Shown here piece by piece: positions 34,195 to 45,600 of a stretch of DNA of 64,000 nucleotides. How positions within the stretch are numbered: position 1 is the stretch's first letter; each line of letters starts with the position of its first letter. Under the pieces are notes generated by a model. That model saw only the letters and a list, made by a program, of their open reading frames with translations, was not told the DNA's origin and searched no databases. This stretch comes from Phoma sp. XZ068. Taxonomy: Eukaryota; Ascomycota; Dothideomycetes; Pleosporales; Didymellaceae. The stretch spans positions 62,001 through 126,000 of the forward strand of contig RBKR01000026.1 of assembly GCA_004835665.1 (NCBI GenBank), in the 5' to 3' direction. Position numbers and translations under genes: made by a program.

Positions 34195-36000
34195 TCAAGT
34201 TTCGCCGTCTCCTATCGTGAACTTGTAGTTCTTCTGGAGTTGCATGACAACGTCTTGAAAGACTGCCTTCCGAAACTTGACGTCCTCGAATCTATTGACC
34301 CCTGCGTCGAACGTACATCGAATGCATCGTCGAACCGCACCACTGTAGCCTGCCTCGGCATCGTACTCGAGCTCATCGGCTAATCTGTCTGCTGTGTTGT
34401 ATCTAGTCAACAAGGCCGATTCTTCAGGCGTAGCCAGAGATTGCTCTTCATCCTCAGGGATTTGTAGCTCAGCCAGTTTCCGACCATGCCAAAGCTCAAT
34501 CAGCGCTACACCAAGCGCAAACAGAGTCCGATTGCGGATTAGTCGCGCAATAGATCTCGTGGTGGTTCGTTTTGGGCTAACCATGGTTTGATCAAAACGT
34601 CTTGACACAAAGAAGTGGTCATAGACGCTCGTGCCGGGACGCTTGATAACAAAAATGTTATCAATACCCCAATCTTCATCAAGCCAAGCTGTCTCATACA
34701 GTTGCAAGACGCTAGAAGCAAGCGTGACCCCCAACTGGAGACGATCGCGTTTTCGAAAATGATGTCCACGCTGTAGAGCGCTTTGAAGAGTTGAAACTGA
34801 CCAAAGCTCAGTGTCGTGCGGGGCTATTCTGGTTGGAAAAATTTTAAGCCCAAACTTTTGTCTGGCAATTTCGTTATGCAAAAGAGTCAGGCAAACTTCA
34901 CGCTGTGCGCCTTGAAGATTACCGATCGCTGCACACAAGTCCTTGATGGGTTGAAGCTCTGAATTATGGTCCAGGGCAGCCTTGACTGCAATTTGCGTTG
35001 CATTTTGCGCTGGATTCGGTGCTACACTTTGTGCTTGGTTTGCGAAGCGCACAATCCTGCTACTAGATGCTTGCGCTGGTGAGGTCGCGTGTGATGGCCT
35101 GAGCCGTTCGCATGTGACCTGAATGTCTGCTTCATCCCAGAGCCAAGTGCTGACATTGCCAGTCAGCCCCGCCGGTTGGTCATGTCCGTATTGGAAGAAC
35201 ACGTGGAACGGATCCTGCATTGGTGCTTCATCCTCTTCGTCGTCACTCCAACAGTCGTTCATCCGAGGTTCCAAGCGGAGGCTAATGCTATGTTGTTGGT
35301 GGCAAGCGCACGTCCAGCCCGATCTTATGGCTGAGTAGCATCCTTGCGCTCGCCTATTGATGCTTTCGAAGTTCGGCACATGCAGTCGTGTGGTAAGTTG
35401 TTGCTGAGCTATATTTTGCCGCTGAAACGTTAAATCTTTCAAGGTGGAGTTCAGTCGTCGAATCTGCTCCATCAAATCGACATACGATGTTCTCTTCAGA
35501 CTGAATTTAAGCCGATCGTAGTTCTTGCTGAAGGTGTTCTTGTCATTTTCGGTGAATTGTGGCTGCGATCTTTTAACGGAAAACCTCAATATTGTCGGGT
35601 CGATACTTACCTTGCCCTTGTCGTTGAGCTTTAATTTAGTCTTGAAGGCGTCAACGGCATCCTTCATTCGAAGCATTGTGTCCAGGTACGCATCAAAGCT
35701 TGAGCCTAGGCGTTGCTTCAGCTTCTCCTCGGACCTTCGTTTGTCGTAAAGCTCGACACCAGGTTTTGTAAGAAAGTCCTCGATATCTCGGGCTTGTATG
35801 ACACCATGAAACATGATCTTGATGCTGTTATGATAGATAGTCTGTTCTGCACCGAGCTCAGATATAAGCCTTTTGACCCCCTGTCGGTATTTGATAAATC
35901 GTATCGCTGTGTCAACGCCTTCTGCATAGAACTTCAACCCCTCCAACAGTAGAGGTAGCGCCCCCAAGACCAAACCGGCAATTTCAATCCCAGTTGCCAT
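34195..36000 (-). CDS. DUF7580 / HeLo-like prion-inhibition-type protein
   Basis: A single-exon, intact 601-residue protein starting at MATGIEIAGLVLGALPLLLE (36000). The open frame continues 37 codons upstream, but the family start is at this Met. The N-terminal helical domain (IRFIKYRQGVKRLISELGAE) resembles the HeLo-like/prion-inhibition N-termini of fungal incompatibility and NLR-type proteins. The C-terminal half is a degenerate kinase-like fold typical of DUF7580 (QLGVTLASSVLQLYETAWL, DNIFVI, ALGVALIELWHG) that lacks recognisable catalytic residues. A short acidic patch (SDDEEDEAP) lies in between. Proteins of this class are numerous and variable in Pezizomycotina and are suspected to act in allorecognition or regulated cell death. 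It is divergently paired with the C2H2 coiled-coil gene at 36427. Confidence 0.75.
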   Translation of the reverse strand: MATGIEIAGLVLGALPLLLEGLKFYAEGVDTAIRFIKYRQGVKRLISELGAEQTIYHNSIKIMFHGVIQARDIEDFLTKPGVELYDKRRSEEKLKQRLGSSFDAYLDTMLRMKDAVDAFKTKLKLNDKGKVSIDPTILRFSVKRSQPQFTENDKNTFSKNYDRLKFSLKRTSYVDLMEQIRRLNSTLKDLTFQRQNIAQQQLTTRLHVPNFESINRRAQGCYSAIRSGWTCACHQQHSISLRLEPRMNDCWSDDEEDEAPMQDPFHVFFQYGHDQPAGLTGNVSTWLWDEADIQVTCERLRPSHATSPAQASSSRIVRFANQAQSVAPNPAQNATQIAVKAALDHNSELQPIKDLCAAIGNLQGAQREVCLTLLHNEIARQKFGLKIFPTRIAPHDTELWSVSTLQSALQRGHHFRKRDRLQLGVTLASSVLQLYETAWLDEDWGIDNIFVIKRPGTSVYDHFFVSRRFDQTMVSPKRTTTRSIARLIRNRTLFALGVALIELWHGRKLAELQIPEDEEQSLATPEESALLTRYNTADRLADELEYDAEAGYSGAVRRCIRCTFDAGVNRFEDVKFRKAVFQDVVMQLQKNYKFTIGDGET

Positions 36001-36426
36001 TCTTTGCTCTTTGCTTACACTGAGGGCTGCTGAAGCCTCGCAGTTCTTAGGCCTCAGCTCAGCAAAGCCTGGAAAGTATGTTCTGATTTGCCTATACCTA
36101 GACCTTATCAAATTACTGCACGTGCTGCAGCGACAGAGTCGAACGATTCGATACTGGTATGGAAGTCAAGATAAAGGACCAAAGTGTGCGATCAGGAAGT
36201 CGTGCTGATGGGCAGGCGCGTAAGCGGGGTTCTGGCGTTCTGGCCCCCACAGGCCTCGCCTTGCGTATGCTGACAATGCATGCATGAGACCTCAAAATTG
36301 ACACGACAGGCCACCACCCCTCAATCCTCCAGCAGAATCTGGCGCTTCGCCTGCGGCTTGATAGTTTCAACAAGTATCCCATCTTCTGATTTTCCCTACT
36401 TCGATCGTTTTGGTTGCGGCAACAGG
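36001..36426. other. Divergent intergenic promoter region
   Basis: About 430 bp between the DUF7580 gene and the C2H2 coiled-coil gene. No repeat or clear element seen; both promoters are expected here. Confidence 0.5.
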
Positions 36427-39400
36427 ATGGAACCAACTACCTCGATCCCCATGGCGGTCGATGGGTGCGCCCGCAATTTTATCAGCCTCATTGAACTATT
36501 AGAGGTGCCTTCGCGGTTCTCAGATCAGGTAACGGCCGGACTGATGGCAGATGAGTTCGATCGCTTAAAGCTATGGTAGGGGCGCTATCTCAAATCACGA
36601 TGATCATCACTCCTAACTAGGTCTACAGGGCAGGTAACATTGCTGCACACCGAAAAGGTTGGACTGAGTCTACATTCACAGTTTCTAATGCTTGCTGTTG
36701 ACTTCAGACAAAGGACGCAGATCACTACAAAACAGACTTCGCGATGCTCCTCGACTGAAAGCAGATACTCTCGAGCAATTAGAATTTCTCTCTGATAGTC
36801 AGCAACAAGGTATGATACGAAGCTTCTTTGCATCTGGCTTCAAGTCCTAAAGGTCTCAGCTCTGGCTATTGTCGAAGGCCAACGCGCGCCTTGGGATGAA
36901 GTGATAGGCTCGGACGACGGCGAAGGTCACTCGGACAGTGATGACGGCAGCTTTGACAGCGAGGACGAAACAGAGTTGAAGCAATTATATGGGAGTATCC
37001 ACACAGCCATAACTTCATTGATGCGAATCTCTTTGGCCATTCGCGAACCAGCTCAGGCTATACAACCAAGGAGCATAGATAAATCTCATTTTGAGAAAGT
37101 TGATGAGCAACACGTCCAGGACAAGTTCCCTACTGCTCCATCCTACTTGTGCGAGCGACTAGGTCTCGCTATAACAAGTCGGCGACGGTACTTGACATAT
37201 CGAGAGGAACACCATGAGAAATTAGCAAGCGGAATATCTAAGCTGGGATACGAAGCACCAAAGACAGAGTTTACCACGAACTCAACAGAAGCAACCAATC
37301 TACAACGCAGAGACACCCTCAAAATGATAGACGATGGAGAAGATGCTGTTTCCATGACATCGTTTGCAACTTCGATCAACGCCACAGTCAGAGCGCCAAG
37401 TCTACCAAGGGAAGCTCGTGAGAAAGAGCACTACAGCTGCCCTTTCTGTCACGACCTAGTGGCAATACACACCAGAGCAGAGTGGAAGTAAGTGAAACAG
37501 CTGAGCTTTACAGAGCAGCCCTGACCTTGATAGACGACACGTGTATCATGATCTGCACCCATATTGTTGTACTTTTGAAAGCTGTGCAACTGCAGACAGA
37601 CTCTTTGTCTCCCGCCATGCTTGGTTTGCGCATGAGCTTGGGGCTCACTATTCTATCTTTCAGTGTGTCGATGGCTGCTCCAAGATCTTTCGGACCGAAA
37701 TCGAATTTCGAAACCATGTCCAGTTAGACCATGATGATTTTGCAGCACCGGACATATACTCTGCACTCAAGAAGACTTCAGCCAAGACCTCAGCCCTGAC
37801 AGAAGTGGTGACGTGTTGTTTGTGCGGCAGACGGATGATGCTTCGAGCTCTTCAGAAACATCTCGGTCATCATCAGGAGCAGCTTGCATTGTTCGCTCTC
37901 CCAGTTAATCTAGACGAGTCAGAAGATGATCAAGATGACGAAGAGCACGAGTCGTTGGTGCGGCTTGAATTTTATGACGAAGAAGCTGAAGAGGCAACAG
38001 ACACAAGTGACGCTTCCGACGGAGAAGACCCAGCTCTGGGTGAGAATATCGAAACAGCAAAACTGGACCACCACTCCACCGAAAGGACCCAAGAAACAGA
38101 TTTTGTCATTGAACCAGAGGCAGCGACACAATATCAGGGTCTGAGAGACATTCCATTTTCCAGTATCGAGAGGCTAATGCTACGTAAATCAGGGATGCAT
38201 GCAGAACCCATTCTCGATGCCCGAGGTCTTCACAACCATCACGACGGTGGACATTACGATGTTTCTGACCAAGATGGTCGGTACGCCAAGGATGTCCAAG
38301 ATGGCACTCGCTATGTTCCTAATAGGCAGACCCGTGAGCATTCCGACCACCGCAGCTCTGAGTACCTTGACCCTGGAACCCGACCCTCGAGTCAGCCGTC
38401 TGCTCCCAAAGTGATTATCCACAATACAACTAGTGGGAGAGTTGATGAGCATGAGACGATCCACAACACAACCCGTCCGAAAGGTGAGAATCACGAGCGT
38501 AGCGATCGACAATTGCCAGGAGAGTGGAGCCTGGAAGACGAGATTGAAGAGCTTCGACTTGAAATAATCAAGGAAAGGCGTGTGCGAGACGTTGATCAAA
38601 ACCCACCAGATCATCCACCCAATGAGGATCGACTCAAGTTTTCACTAGCAGAGCAGAAACTCCGAGAAGCTGAAGCTAGGCTTGAAGCAGAAAGACAGGA
38701 AGAGCAAGCAGATAGGCGAGAAGAAATAGCAAGACGGAAGCTTGAACTCGAATATATCAAGGATCGACAAGTACGCACGGACGAAGAAGCACGTATCAAG
38801 CGCCAGGAGAAACGCCATCGGGTGGACCTGGAGCTGAAGCACGAGAGGGAAGAACTAGCGCGTGAGCGTACCCTTCGTGACGGGGCAGATAGGGGCGCAA
38901 GTATACTTGTAGAGGGTCGAGCCAAGGTAGACATAGAGGAAGCAAAGAGGAAGCAAGAACGCGAAGCGATCCTTGCTAAGTATGAAGCTGAGTATGAACG
39001 AGAAAATAAAGCAAGGGATGGGAAGCTTAAAGGCCGAGAGCAGCACGGCCATGAAGATGAGGCTCAGGCCAGAGAAAAAGAAGAAACGCAACGCATTATG
39101 CAGGAAGCCCTAGCGGAAAAAGAGGCCACTGATAAAGAGTTAGACGCAGCCATGCGCAAGCGTCTTGCAGAGTTTGGCTTCCAAGAGAACCAAATAGAGG
39201 CCATGTTCCACCCGGAAGAGCAAAAGAAGCTAGAACAGCAGCAGGCGGGGGCTCCCAAACCCACCTATGCAAAGATCAGACGAGAATACCTGGACATCGA
39301 GACCCTGCACTATTACGACATCCCATATGAGTACGACCATGATCCAAACTACATTATTGTGCTGAGAGAGATGAGCGAGAGGGAAACGGATATCTTGTTC

Positions 39401-39514
39401 GAGCACACTCGCCGCCTTCGCAATGATCGTGGTGATCGCTTGTTCATCGAAGCTGACGGAAAGGATCATCGCGGGAAGAATGATCATGAATTTGTAGGAA
39501 GGAACTCAAGATAA
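36427..39514 (+). CDS. C2H2-like zinc-finger protein with long coiled coil
   Basis: Five exons: 36427-36575, 36629-36657, 36708-36797 (or to 36809), 36845-37487 and 37534-39514, giving 963-967 residues. The N-terminal module carries LKLWAGNIAAHRK and RLRDAPRLKADTLEQLE, a pattern common in fungal proteins annotated with C2H2 fingers. An acidic stretch follows, then Cys/His-rich elements (HYSCPFCHD, RHVYHDLHPYCCTFESC, CVDGCSKIF, CCLCGRRMMLRALQKHLGHH), a Glu/Arg-rich coiled coil of about 250 residues, and the conserved C-terminal block with FGFQENQIEAMFHPE and LHYYDIPYEYD. The third donor site is ambiguous (GTCAGC with a 47-bp intron, or GTATGA with a 35-bp intron); both keep the frame. A start at 36451 is also possible. 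Function unknown; a nuclear or signalling scaffold role is inference. Confidence 0.72.
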
Positions 39515-40293
39515 ATTACAGGGAAGCGTGAAAGGGAGTTGGGTCCAGCGAGGAGTGTGACGCTTGGGGATGGTGTTCGAAAGTTGGAAAGCGTGTTCGA
39601 AATTCAAAACGACATGAAAAGCGTTCGATCGGCGACTATCAATCAAGATGGCTACGCATGTTTTATCATTCACTTTTACATGCGAGCATAGGACGTGGAA
39701 GACAAGGCTTCCCGTTTGCTCAGCCCGACCTAAGCAACGTACCGGCGGATTAGTAGTTAGGTGGATAACCACGGGCAACTCCTCCCTTCCTACTAATTTT
39801 AAAGGAGCAAATTTTTTTTGTTGTACAGTCCGTACTGTGTAATCTTTAGAAGCATATCTGAACAGCCCCTAATCACAGCCACACGCAGCACTCTATAAGT
39901 AGGCTCAGTTCACGCTTGTTAAGATAGCTGTAAAAATATTAGGGGTTAGATCTTCGCGCCCCAAATTAGATCTTAGTGTCTAGACCGCATCCTAGAAGCT
40001 ACCCAGATATGATCTATTGGGGCCTAAACAGGTAACTTTACAATTTTACTACATACTCTACCTCTTCAATACTCTTCTGCTGGACAAAATGTAGTGCGTG
40101 TACAATAGTAGCAATTAGCAAGCTGTTGTGCCTGGGACTTACGTCACTCTGTATTTCTCTTGTTATGTGCAAAACCGTCTCTGGCCGAAGCACAAGTCGG
40201 CAGCCAGACACAAGTAATTGAGTTGGGCCGCGCGGAAGGTATAACCAAATTTAGTCAAGAAGCCGAACGAGCATATGATCCTGCGCCGCAACA
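39515..40293. other. Intergenic region with a repeat fragment
   Basis: No supported gene. It holds the left copy of a 7.4-kb-spaced direct repeat (39701-39764) and AT-rich DNA around 39.85-40.1 kb. Confidence 0.5.
39701..39764 (+). repeat. Dispersed direct repeat, left copy
   Basis: About 64 bases beginning ACAAGGCTTCCCGTTTGCTC and containing AAGCAACGTACCGGCGGATT and TAGTAGTTAGGTGGA. It matches 47088-47152 in the same orientation, with most differences being C/T transitions. Confidence 0.85.
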
Positions 40294-40674
40294 ATGGTAG
40301 AGAGGTCTGTCAAAGTCTCAGGCACTCGCAAAGGGAAGATCTATAAGAAAAATGCCACCCCTGTGGCTTTGCGCAACGTATGTCAGGGTGCCATAATTAA
40401 GTCTACGCTTACTGAGGGGAACGAATTTCTATTCCTCTGGAGTTCTCAAATTCCCAGGGAAATTCGGTGTCCCTACCACAACAGAAACCTCCCCTGTTCT
40501 TTGTTGGCCGGGGTATCATACCAAAAGATATATATCAAGATACTGGGCGTTGCTTTAGGATCTGGTCTATCACCGAGATTTCGCAACATGGAAGAATACG
40601 ACAATTTCACCAAGGAAAAATATCAAAGGTCTCAGGCAGATATCCAAAGACGTTACATCCAGCGAGGAGAATAA
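40294..40674 (+). CDS. Small hypothetical protein
   Basis: A 126-codon open frame with an ATG start and a basic composition (MVERSVKVSGTRKGKIYKK). It has no signal peptide, no membrane segment and no domain I recognise. Internal GT and AG sites could make it part of a spliced gene. Support is only its length relative to its AT-rich surroundings. Confidence 0.25.
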   Translation: MVERSVKVSGTRKGKIYKKNATPVALRNVCQGAIIKSTLTEGNEFLFLWSSQIPREIRCPYHNRNLPCSLLAGVSYQKIYIKILGVALGSGLSPRFRNMEEYDNFTKEKYQRSQADIQRRYIQRGE

Positions 40675-40881
40675 CCCTTACGAACATGCATTTAGGAGAT
40701 AGGTCACTACAGAGTAAACGTCTCATCACTTGAAGTGTACAGATAAGCTAAGACAGCAACTGACTTCCTAGGCTCAGTGGGTGTATATAAAATAGAAGAC
40801 CTGCTGGACAGATAAAACCTATCAGACTCTCCAGCCTTGACTGCTATACGATTATATCCGGCCTTCCTGTTACGAGTCAAC

Positions 40882-41873
40882 ATGCGTTTGACAGCTTTGA
40901 TCATCGGTTTTACTGTTTCTGCGGTCACTGCCGCCGTCGTGGCCATGCCTGCTTCCTTGCCCCTTCCTCTGGGTGAAATCAGCTGGCAAGGCGTTATCAG
41001 CCCCGGAGGACCTGAGGTCAAAGTTTGGGGACGGAGCTTTGAGGCAAGTGCACGATACAAGTGATGAACATTAATTAGTCGCGACAATATTGCATATGTG
41101 CTGACAGTCAATTTACAGGAGATTCAAACCAAAATCCGGGAGCAGTACAATCCCGACTTCTCTATATACACAGACGACGTACAGGGAGCGCCCGAGGTCT
41201 CTGTCGATCCCGCTGTTGTCGCACGCGGCCAGCTCGAGAAGGTGAGTGTTGCTATTCTGCATATTGTCTGCAACCCTTGATTGTGCTTAGCGTAACTTGA
41301 ACTGCGACACGCGCTTCGGACAGGTAGGAACTGTTGCGACCGAACAGGCTGTCCGCAACCTCCGGGGCATTGCGAACTGCGGCGCAAGGGCCCGGCATTG
41401 CATTCGCATGCAGTGCCTCGGCCAGGGCCAGGCGATTGGTCTTTGCAACGATAACCACCATGACCTCAACATACCCTGCACTTTGGTAATGGAGAGCGTC
41501 CTATCAAGGCTTAAACTGCTACTTCTCTCGGAACTAGATTTCGCTATCTGCGGTCGCTGGCCTGTGTTTCTCTTACCCAAGACCATGGCGACTGTGTTCT
41601 GGAAGGTTCTGGGTCAGGGAGCTACGCTTAGAACGAACGGTTTGTGGAATTGGTGGCACTATAGCTCTATGATGGGACACAGGCTTTGCTGCTTAATTAA
41701 TTAGCTTAGATTTATTCACATCTACAATAGGGAACAAAGTGTCTTTGCCAAGCACAGTTTATGCAGGAGGGACCCACGAGGAAGAGTGGGATATCGTGCA
41801 GAACGAAGTGTCATTGGACCAGAAGCGGTTGCTTAGCTTGAGTTCGAGTCGTAATGTACCTTCCTACTCTTAA
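40882..41873 (+). CDS. Secreted cysteine-containing protein, 3' end uncertain
   Basis: Exon 1 (40882-41043) gives a signal peptide (MRLTALIIGFTVSAVTAAVV). The first intron (41044-41118) uses a GC donor in the ideal context GAG/GCAAGT; the second (41242-41290) is GTGAGT...TTAG. Both are phase 0. The core, from exon 3, has DTRFGQVGTVATEQAVRNLR, NCGARARHCIRMQC and LCNDNHHDLNIPC. It resembles small secreted proteins of plant-associated ascomycetes that share a CNDN...PC motif and whose function is unknown. After the last Cys the model is unclear: the frame stays open to 41704, or a further intron from about 41640 to 41731 leads to a tail ending at 41873. The family normally has about 40 more residues, which I cannot place cleanly, so the 3' end may be decayed. 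Confidence 0.55.
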
Positions 41874-42655
41874 GACTGTCCTTTCAAGCTGCTACTAATC
41901 CTTGCAACCACATTATCATAGGTGAAGTTGTGCCTGACATTGTGGTAGTGAGTGTTTGCAAAGGCCGTGCGCACTATTCTTGCCAAGTCGCTGCAGGCTA
42001 GAATGATAGGTATATATATGTTCTTGCAGCGATGACTTTCACATACGACCACAGGACGTTGAAAACAAGTTCTCCTGTCCACTCAACCACGTCCCCAGGG
42101 GTCCACTTTAGGTAAACTGTGATTCACCTTTGTGTTTTCGGCAGTCACGCTTGTTAGCAACCCAGGCTCTTTCAGGAATATTGTACTCTGTTTTTGACTT
42201 TTAACGTATAGGCTGCGTACTGACTTGCGCGCTATAAGTAGTGCTATTTAGTACCAGTGGACATAAGCAGTTGATGCGCGTAGTCGTTACGCGGCACGTA
42301 TAGTTGGTGCGAATTGACACTAGTGGCACTAAACTGGAGTAGTGGCGAACCCAACACCAACCTCGACCTACGAAGCTACGACCCAACCCTAGCCACAACT
42401 ATAGCTATGGTGCCCTAAACCGGTTCATCAGCGCAGCAGTGACAGAGTTCAGACCAGGTTCGGGATGCGATGCCCTGAAGGAGTTGACTTGTGAAGTCGG
42501 GATGGAACGAGGGGTTGCCTCGTTACACAAGGCCCCCAACCCGCCAAGCACCACCGTCAGCAGCGCGGCCATGCGAACGAGGCGGCGACACCCTCTCAAA
42601 AGCGCGGCAGCCCTACGTTGCTCCCATCCACACGCACGCACCCATATATACGTCC
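41874..42655. other. Intergenic region
   Basis: No supported gene. Short open frames only. It should contain the promoter of the DUF3433 gene. Confidence 0.5.
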
Positions 42656-45600
42656 ATGATGCGTCGCAAGACGCTCAACCCCGCGCCACCCTGGTACCCA
42701 CCCGCTCTCGGCTGGCCCTCGCTCGTCGCCGCCGTCGTAACCACGTGGGTGCTGATGGCCGTGCTGGCGTACTTTGCGCACCAGAGCACAACCCACGGCG
42801 GCGTGCTGTTCGCGCCCGACGTCAACGACGTCCCGCTGCGCCGTGCGTTTGCGTACCGCTACGCCCCGACGCTCGTCGCGGTGCTGTTTGGCGTCTGCCT
42901 GGTCTGGATCGACCACGATGCCAAGCGCTTCGAGCCCTACCGGCAGATGGCGAGGCAAGGGCGCGGTGCGGGCGCGCGCGATTCACTGCTGGTTGCGTAT
43001 CCGTTTGAGTTTGCGCCGTTTGCGCCGTTTGTTGCGGCCAGGAGGGGGTGAGTTTTTCTTTTGTTTTGTTCTTAGGGGGAGAAACGAATGAGCAAGAGAG
43101 AGAGAGACGTGTGCGGGTGCTAAAGCGTTGTCCAGGCATTGGCTGGTGTTTTGGGCGGCAAGCGCAAGCGTGCTCATGTCGTTTGGCGTTGTGCCGCTGC
43201 AGGCTGGTCTTTTTTCCACGCGCGCTATTGAGCGCGGCTCTGCGCACGACTTTGCTGTCTCGAATGCGTTTCTGCACTCGTCTGGGCAGGAGCGCTCGTT
43301 GAGCCTCGCCTACGCCCAATCTGCGTACGCCATCTTGAACTTCAATGAGACGCTGCCGCCATTCACGGCGCGCAACTACACGCTCAGACCGTTCGCGGCT
43401 GCGGGGCGCGAGGCGGCGGCGGGCGAGTCGTGGACAGCGAATAGCACGCTGTACAGCATGGATTTGCAGTGTGATAGGGCTGAGGCCGCTGGCGAGAGGA
43501 ATACGACAGTTGTGGTGCAAGAGGAAAAGTACTACGCCTCGCCTGACAGCGGCCCTCCGATCAAAAAGACCGAAAATGTCACGTATACCACCATCAACGA
43601 CGCCGGCTTCAACAGCTCGACAGGCTGCTATGTGCCCCACAGGCGACTCAACAACAACACCGACGGAGCGCAGGTCACTGTGAACGGGAAGCCGGTTGAG
43701 CAGTACTACCGAAAATATTCCACCAACTACAAGGGCTGGTTCTCGTCTTCGCTCGCGACTGGGTCCATCTCAGGCAACCTCCGAAGCAGTCCGGCCTGTG
43801 GCGACCGGGGGAACCACACGTTTTTTGCCCTCTTCACCCAGAACAAGAAGACGGACGTCGATGCCGACAATGAGATTACAGCCATATTCTGCAGGCCGTC
43901 CTACTACGAGCAGGACGTTGAGGCGACTGTAGACTCGATGACCGGGGCGCCAACAAATGTAAACTTGATCGGGGAGAGGCGCCCAATCTCCCCAGGCCTC
44001 TTCAATTCGACCGTCTTTGAAGACACGATTGCATCGGGCGAGCGCCAGATCCAGACAAGACAAGACAGCCTGCCGGGCATCTCGATCCCCCGCCATTCTG
44101 AAGACCTGTACGACTTGGACCTGACGCCTGCCGTCTTCGCCACCCCACCCATCATGACGACCGTCATGTCGCACGCCAAAGATGGGCTCCCGGATCTGCT
44201 GGACCCGGAGAAGCTGAGCCAGGCCTACGAGACGGTCTACCGGCTGCTCTTCGCGCGCGCAATGACCGATATCCTCCGCCCCGACTTCACCGCGGCGGCG
44301 AGAGTCACGGCGGGGCAGCTCCACTCGCGTACCGAGGCAGTCGTGCTCGAGCCCGTCTTTGTGTACCTGGTCGAGAGCCTGCTCGGAGTCGTCTCGCTGG
44401 CGATCCTCGCGCTCATGTATATTGGCTTCACCGAACGCGCGAGCAGCAGACTCGTCGATGATCCCGGTAAGCATGCTGCCTTTGCTGTTTGTTTCGCGAC
44501 CCTGTCTGCTAACCCGCACTAGCGTCCATGGCGACTACCATGTCCATGGTCGCCGACGACGAGGCTCTGCTGGACAAGTTCGCCGAACTGGATTGTGCGC
44601 CTGAGCAGTACTTCTATCAGAAGCTTAGCGCAAGCGCCTACAAGTTCGGGAATGCTTCGTCGAACCACTGGTAGGGACGAGCCTGGACGTCCTCGACTCA
44701 ATGTAGTTGACCAACCGCAGCATTACTACCGTAGAGCTCAGCTCCGAGGCCCAACGGCCCTTACTCGCGTCTTCGGATTTGGAGAAGAAGGGCGCACACC
44801 GGCTGCCGAAGCCCGTGAGACCTACCGAGTTCCACGCTGCGACGGCTGTCCCGTTCATAGGCCTTTTTGTGGCGCTCACCGTTATCCTCACTGTTTTCTT
44901 CGCTCTTGCTAAGCCGAATGGTGGGTTGTGATGCGCACTCGATACGTATAGGATGTGCTAACGTGTTGTTTTAGGCCTGCCTCTGCCGTCAAAGGACCCT
45001 GTTGTGCAGAACCTCGTTACCGACTATCTCCCCACGGCTATCGCTACTCTCATAGAGCCTATGTGGATCGTTATCAACCGGCTCCTCTGCGTCCTGCAGC
45101 CTCTCGAGCAAATGCGGGGCGCGGGGACTGCTGCCTCACAAAGCATTACCCTCAACTATAGCTCCCTCCCGCCCCAGCTTACACTGTTCAAGGCCGCTAA
45201 AAACAAACATTACCTTCTTTCGGCTGTCTGCGCAATGAGCTTGTTGGCAAACCTCCTGGCGACCGCGTTTGCAGGATTGTTTTTTCATTCGACTTCGTTG
45301 CTCCCTTATGCGACAATGTCGTCGCCACCCTTTGAGTCGAAGTTCATCAACATCAACAGCACATCGGGACCACCTATCGAGACATCCCCATACTACAACG
45401 ACCCTATAGAAATCTCGGGTGCCTATCGGAACTCGGCAGGCGAGAGCCACTTTCTGCTCTCAGAGTCTAATCTGACTCGAAACACATCACTGCCTTCGTG
45501 GACAGATGAGACTGCCATGTATCTACCATTCAAGACGACTGAGTCTGCAGGCGCGGCAGCAGACAAGACCTACCGAGCTCGCACAAAGTACTTTACCGCA

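Noticed and set aside
36120..36160. A GAGTCGAACGATTCG word that might be a tRNA T-arm
   Set aside because: No acceptor or anticodon stems could be aligned on either strand.
42420..42500. Text resembling 5S rRNA or a tRNA B-box (GTTCAGACCAGGTTCGGGA)
   Set aside because: It lacks the complementary stems and the rest of either consensus; no fold can be drawn.
42822..43640. 272-codon minus-strand frame
   Set aside because: Antisense to exons 1-2 and the first intron of the DUF3433 gene; Arg-rich shadow.
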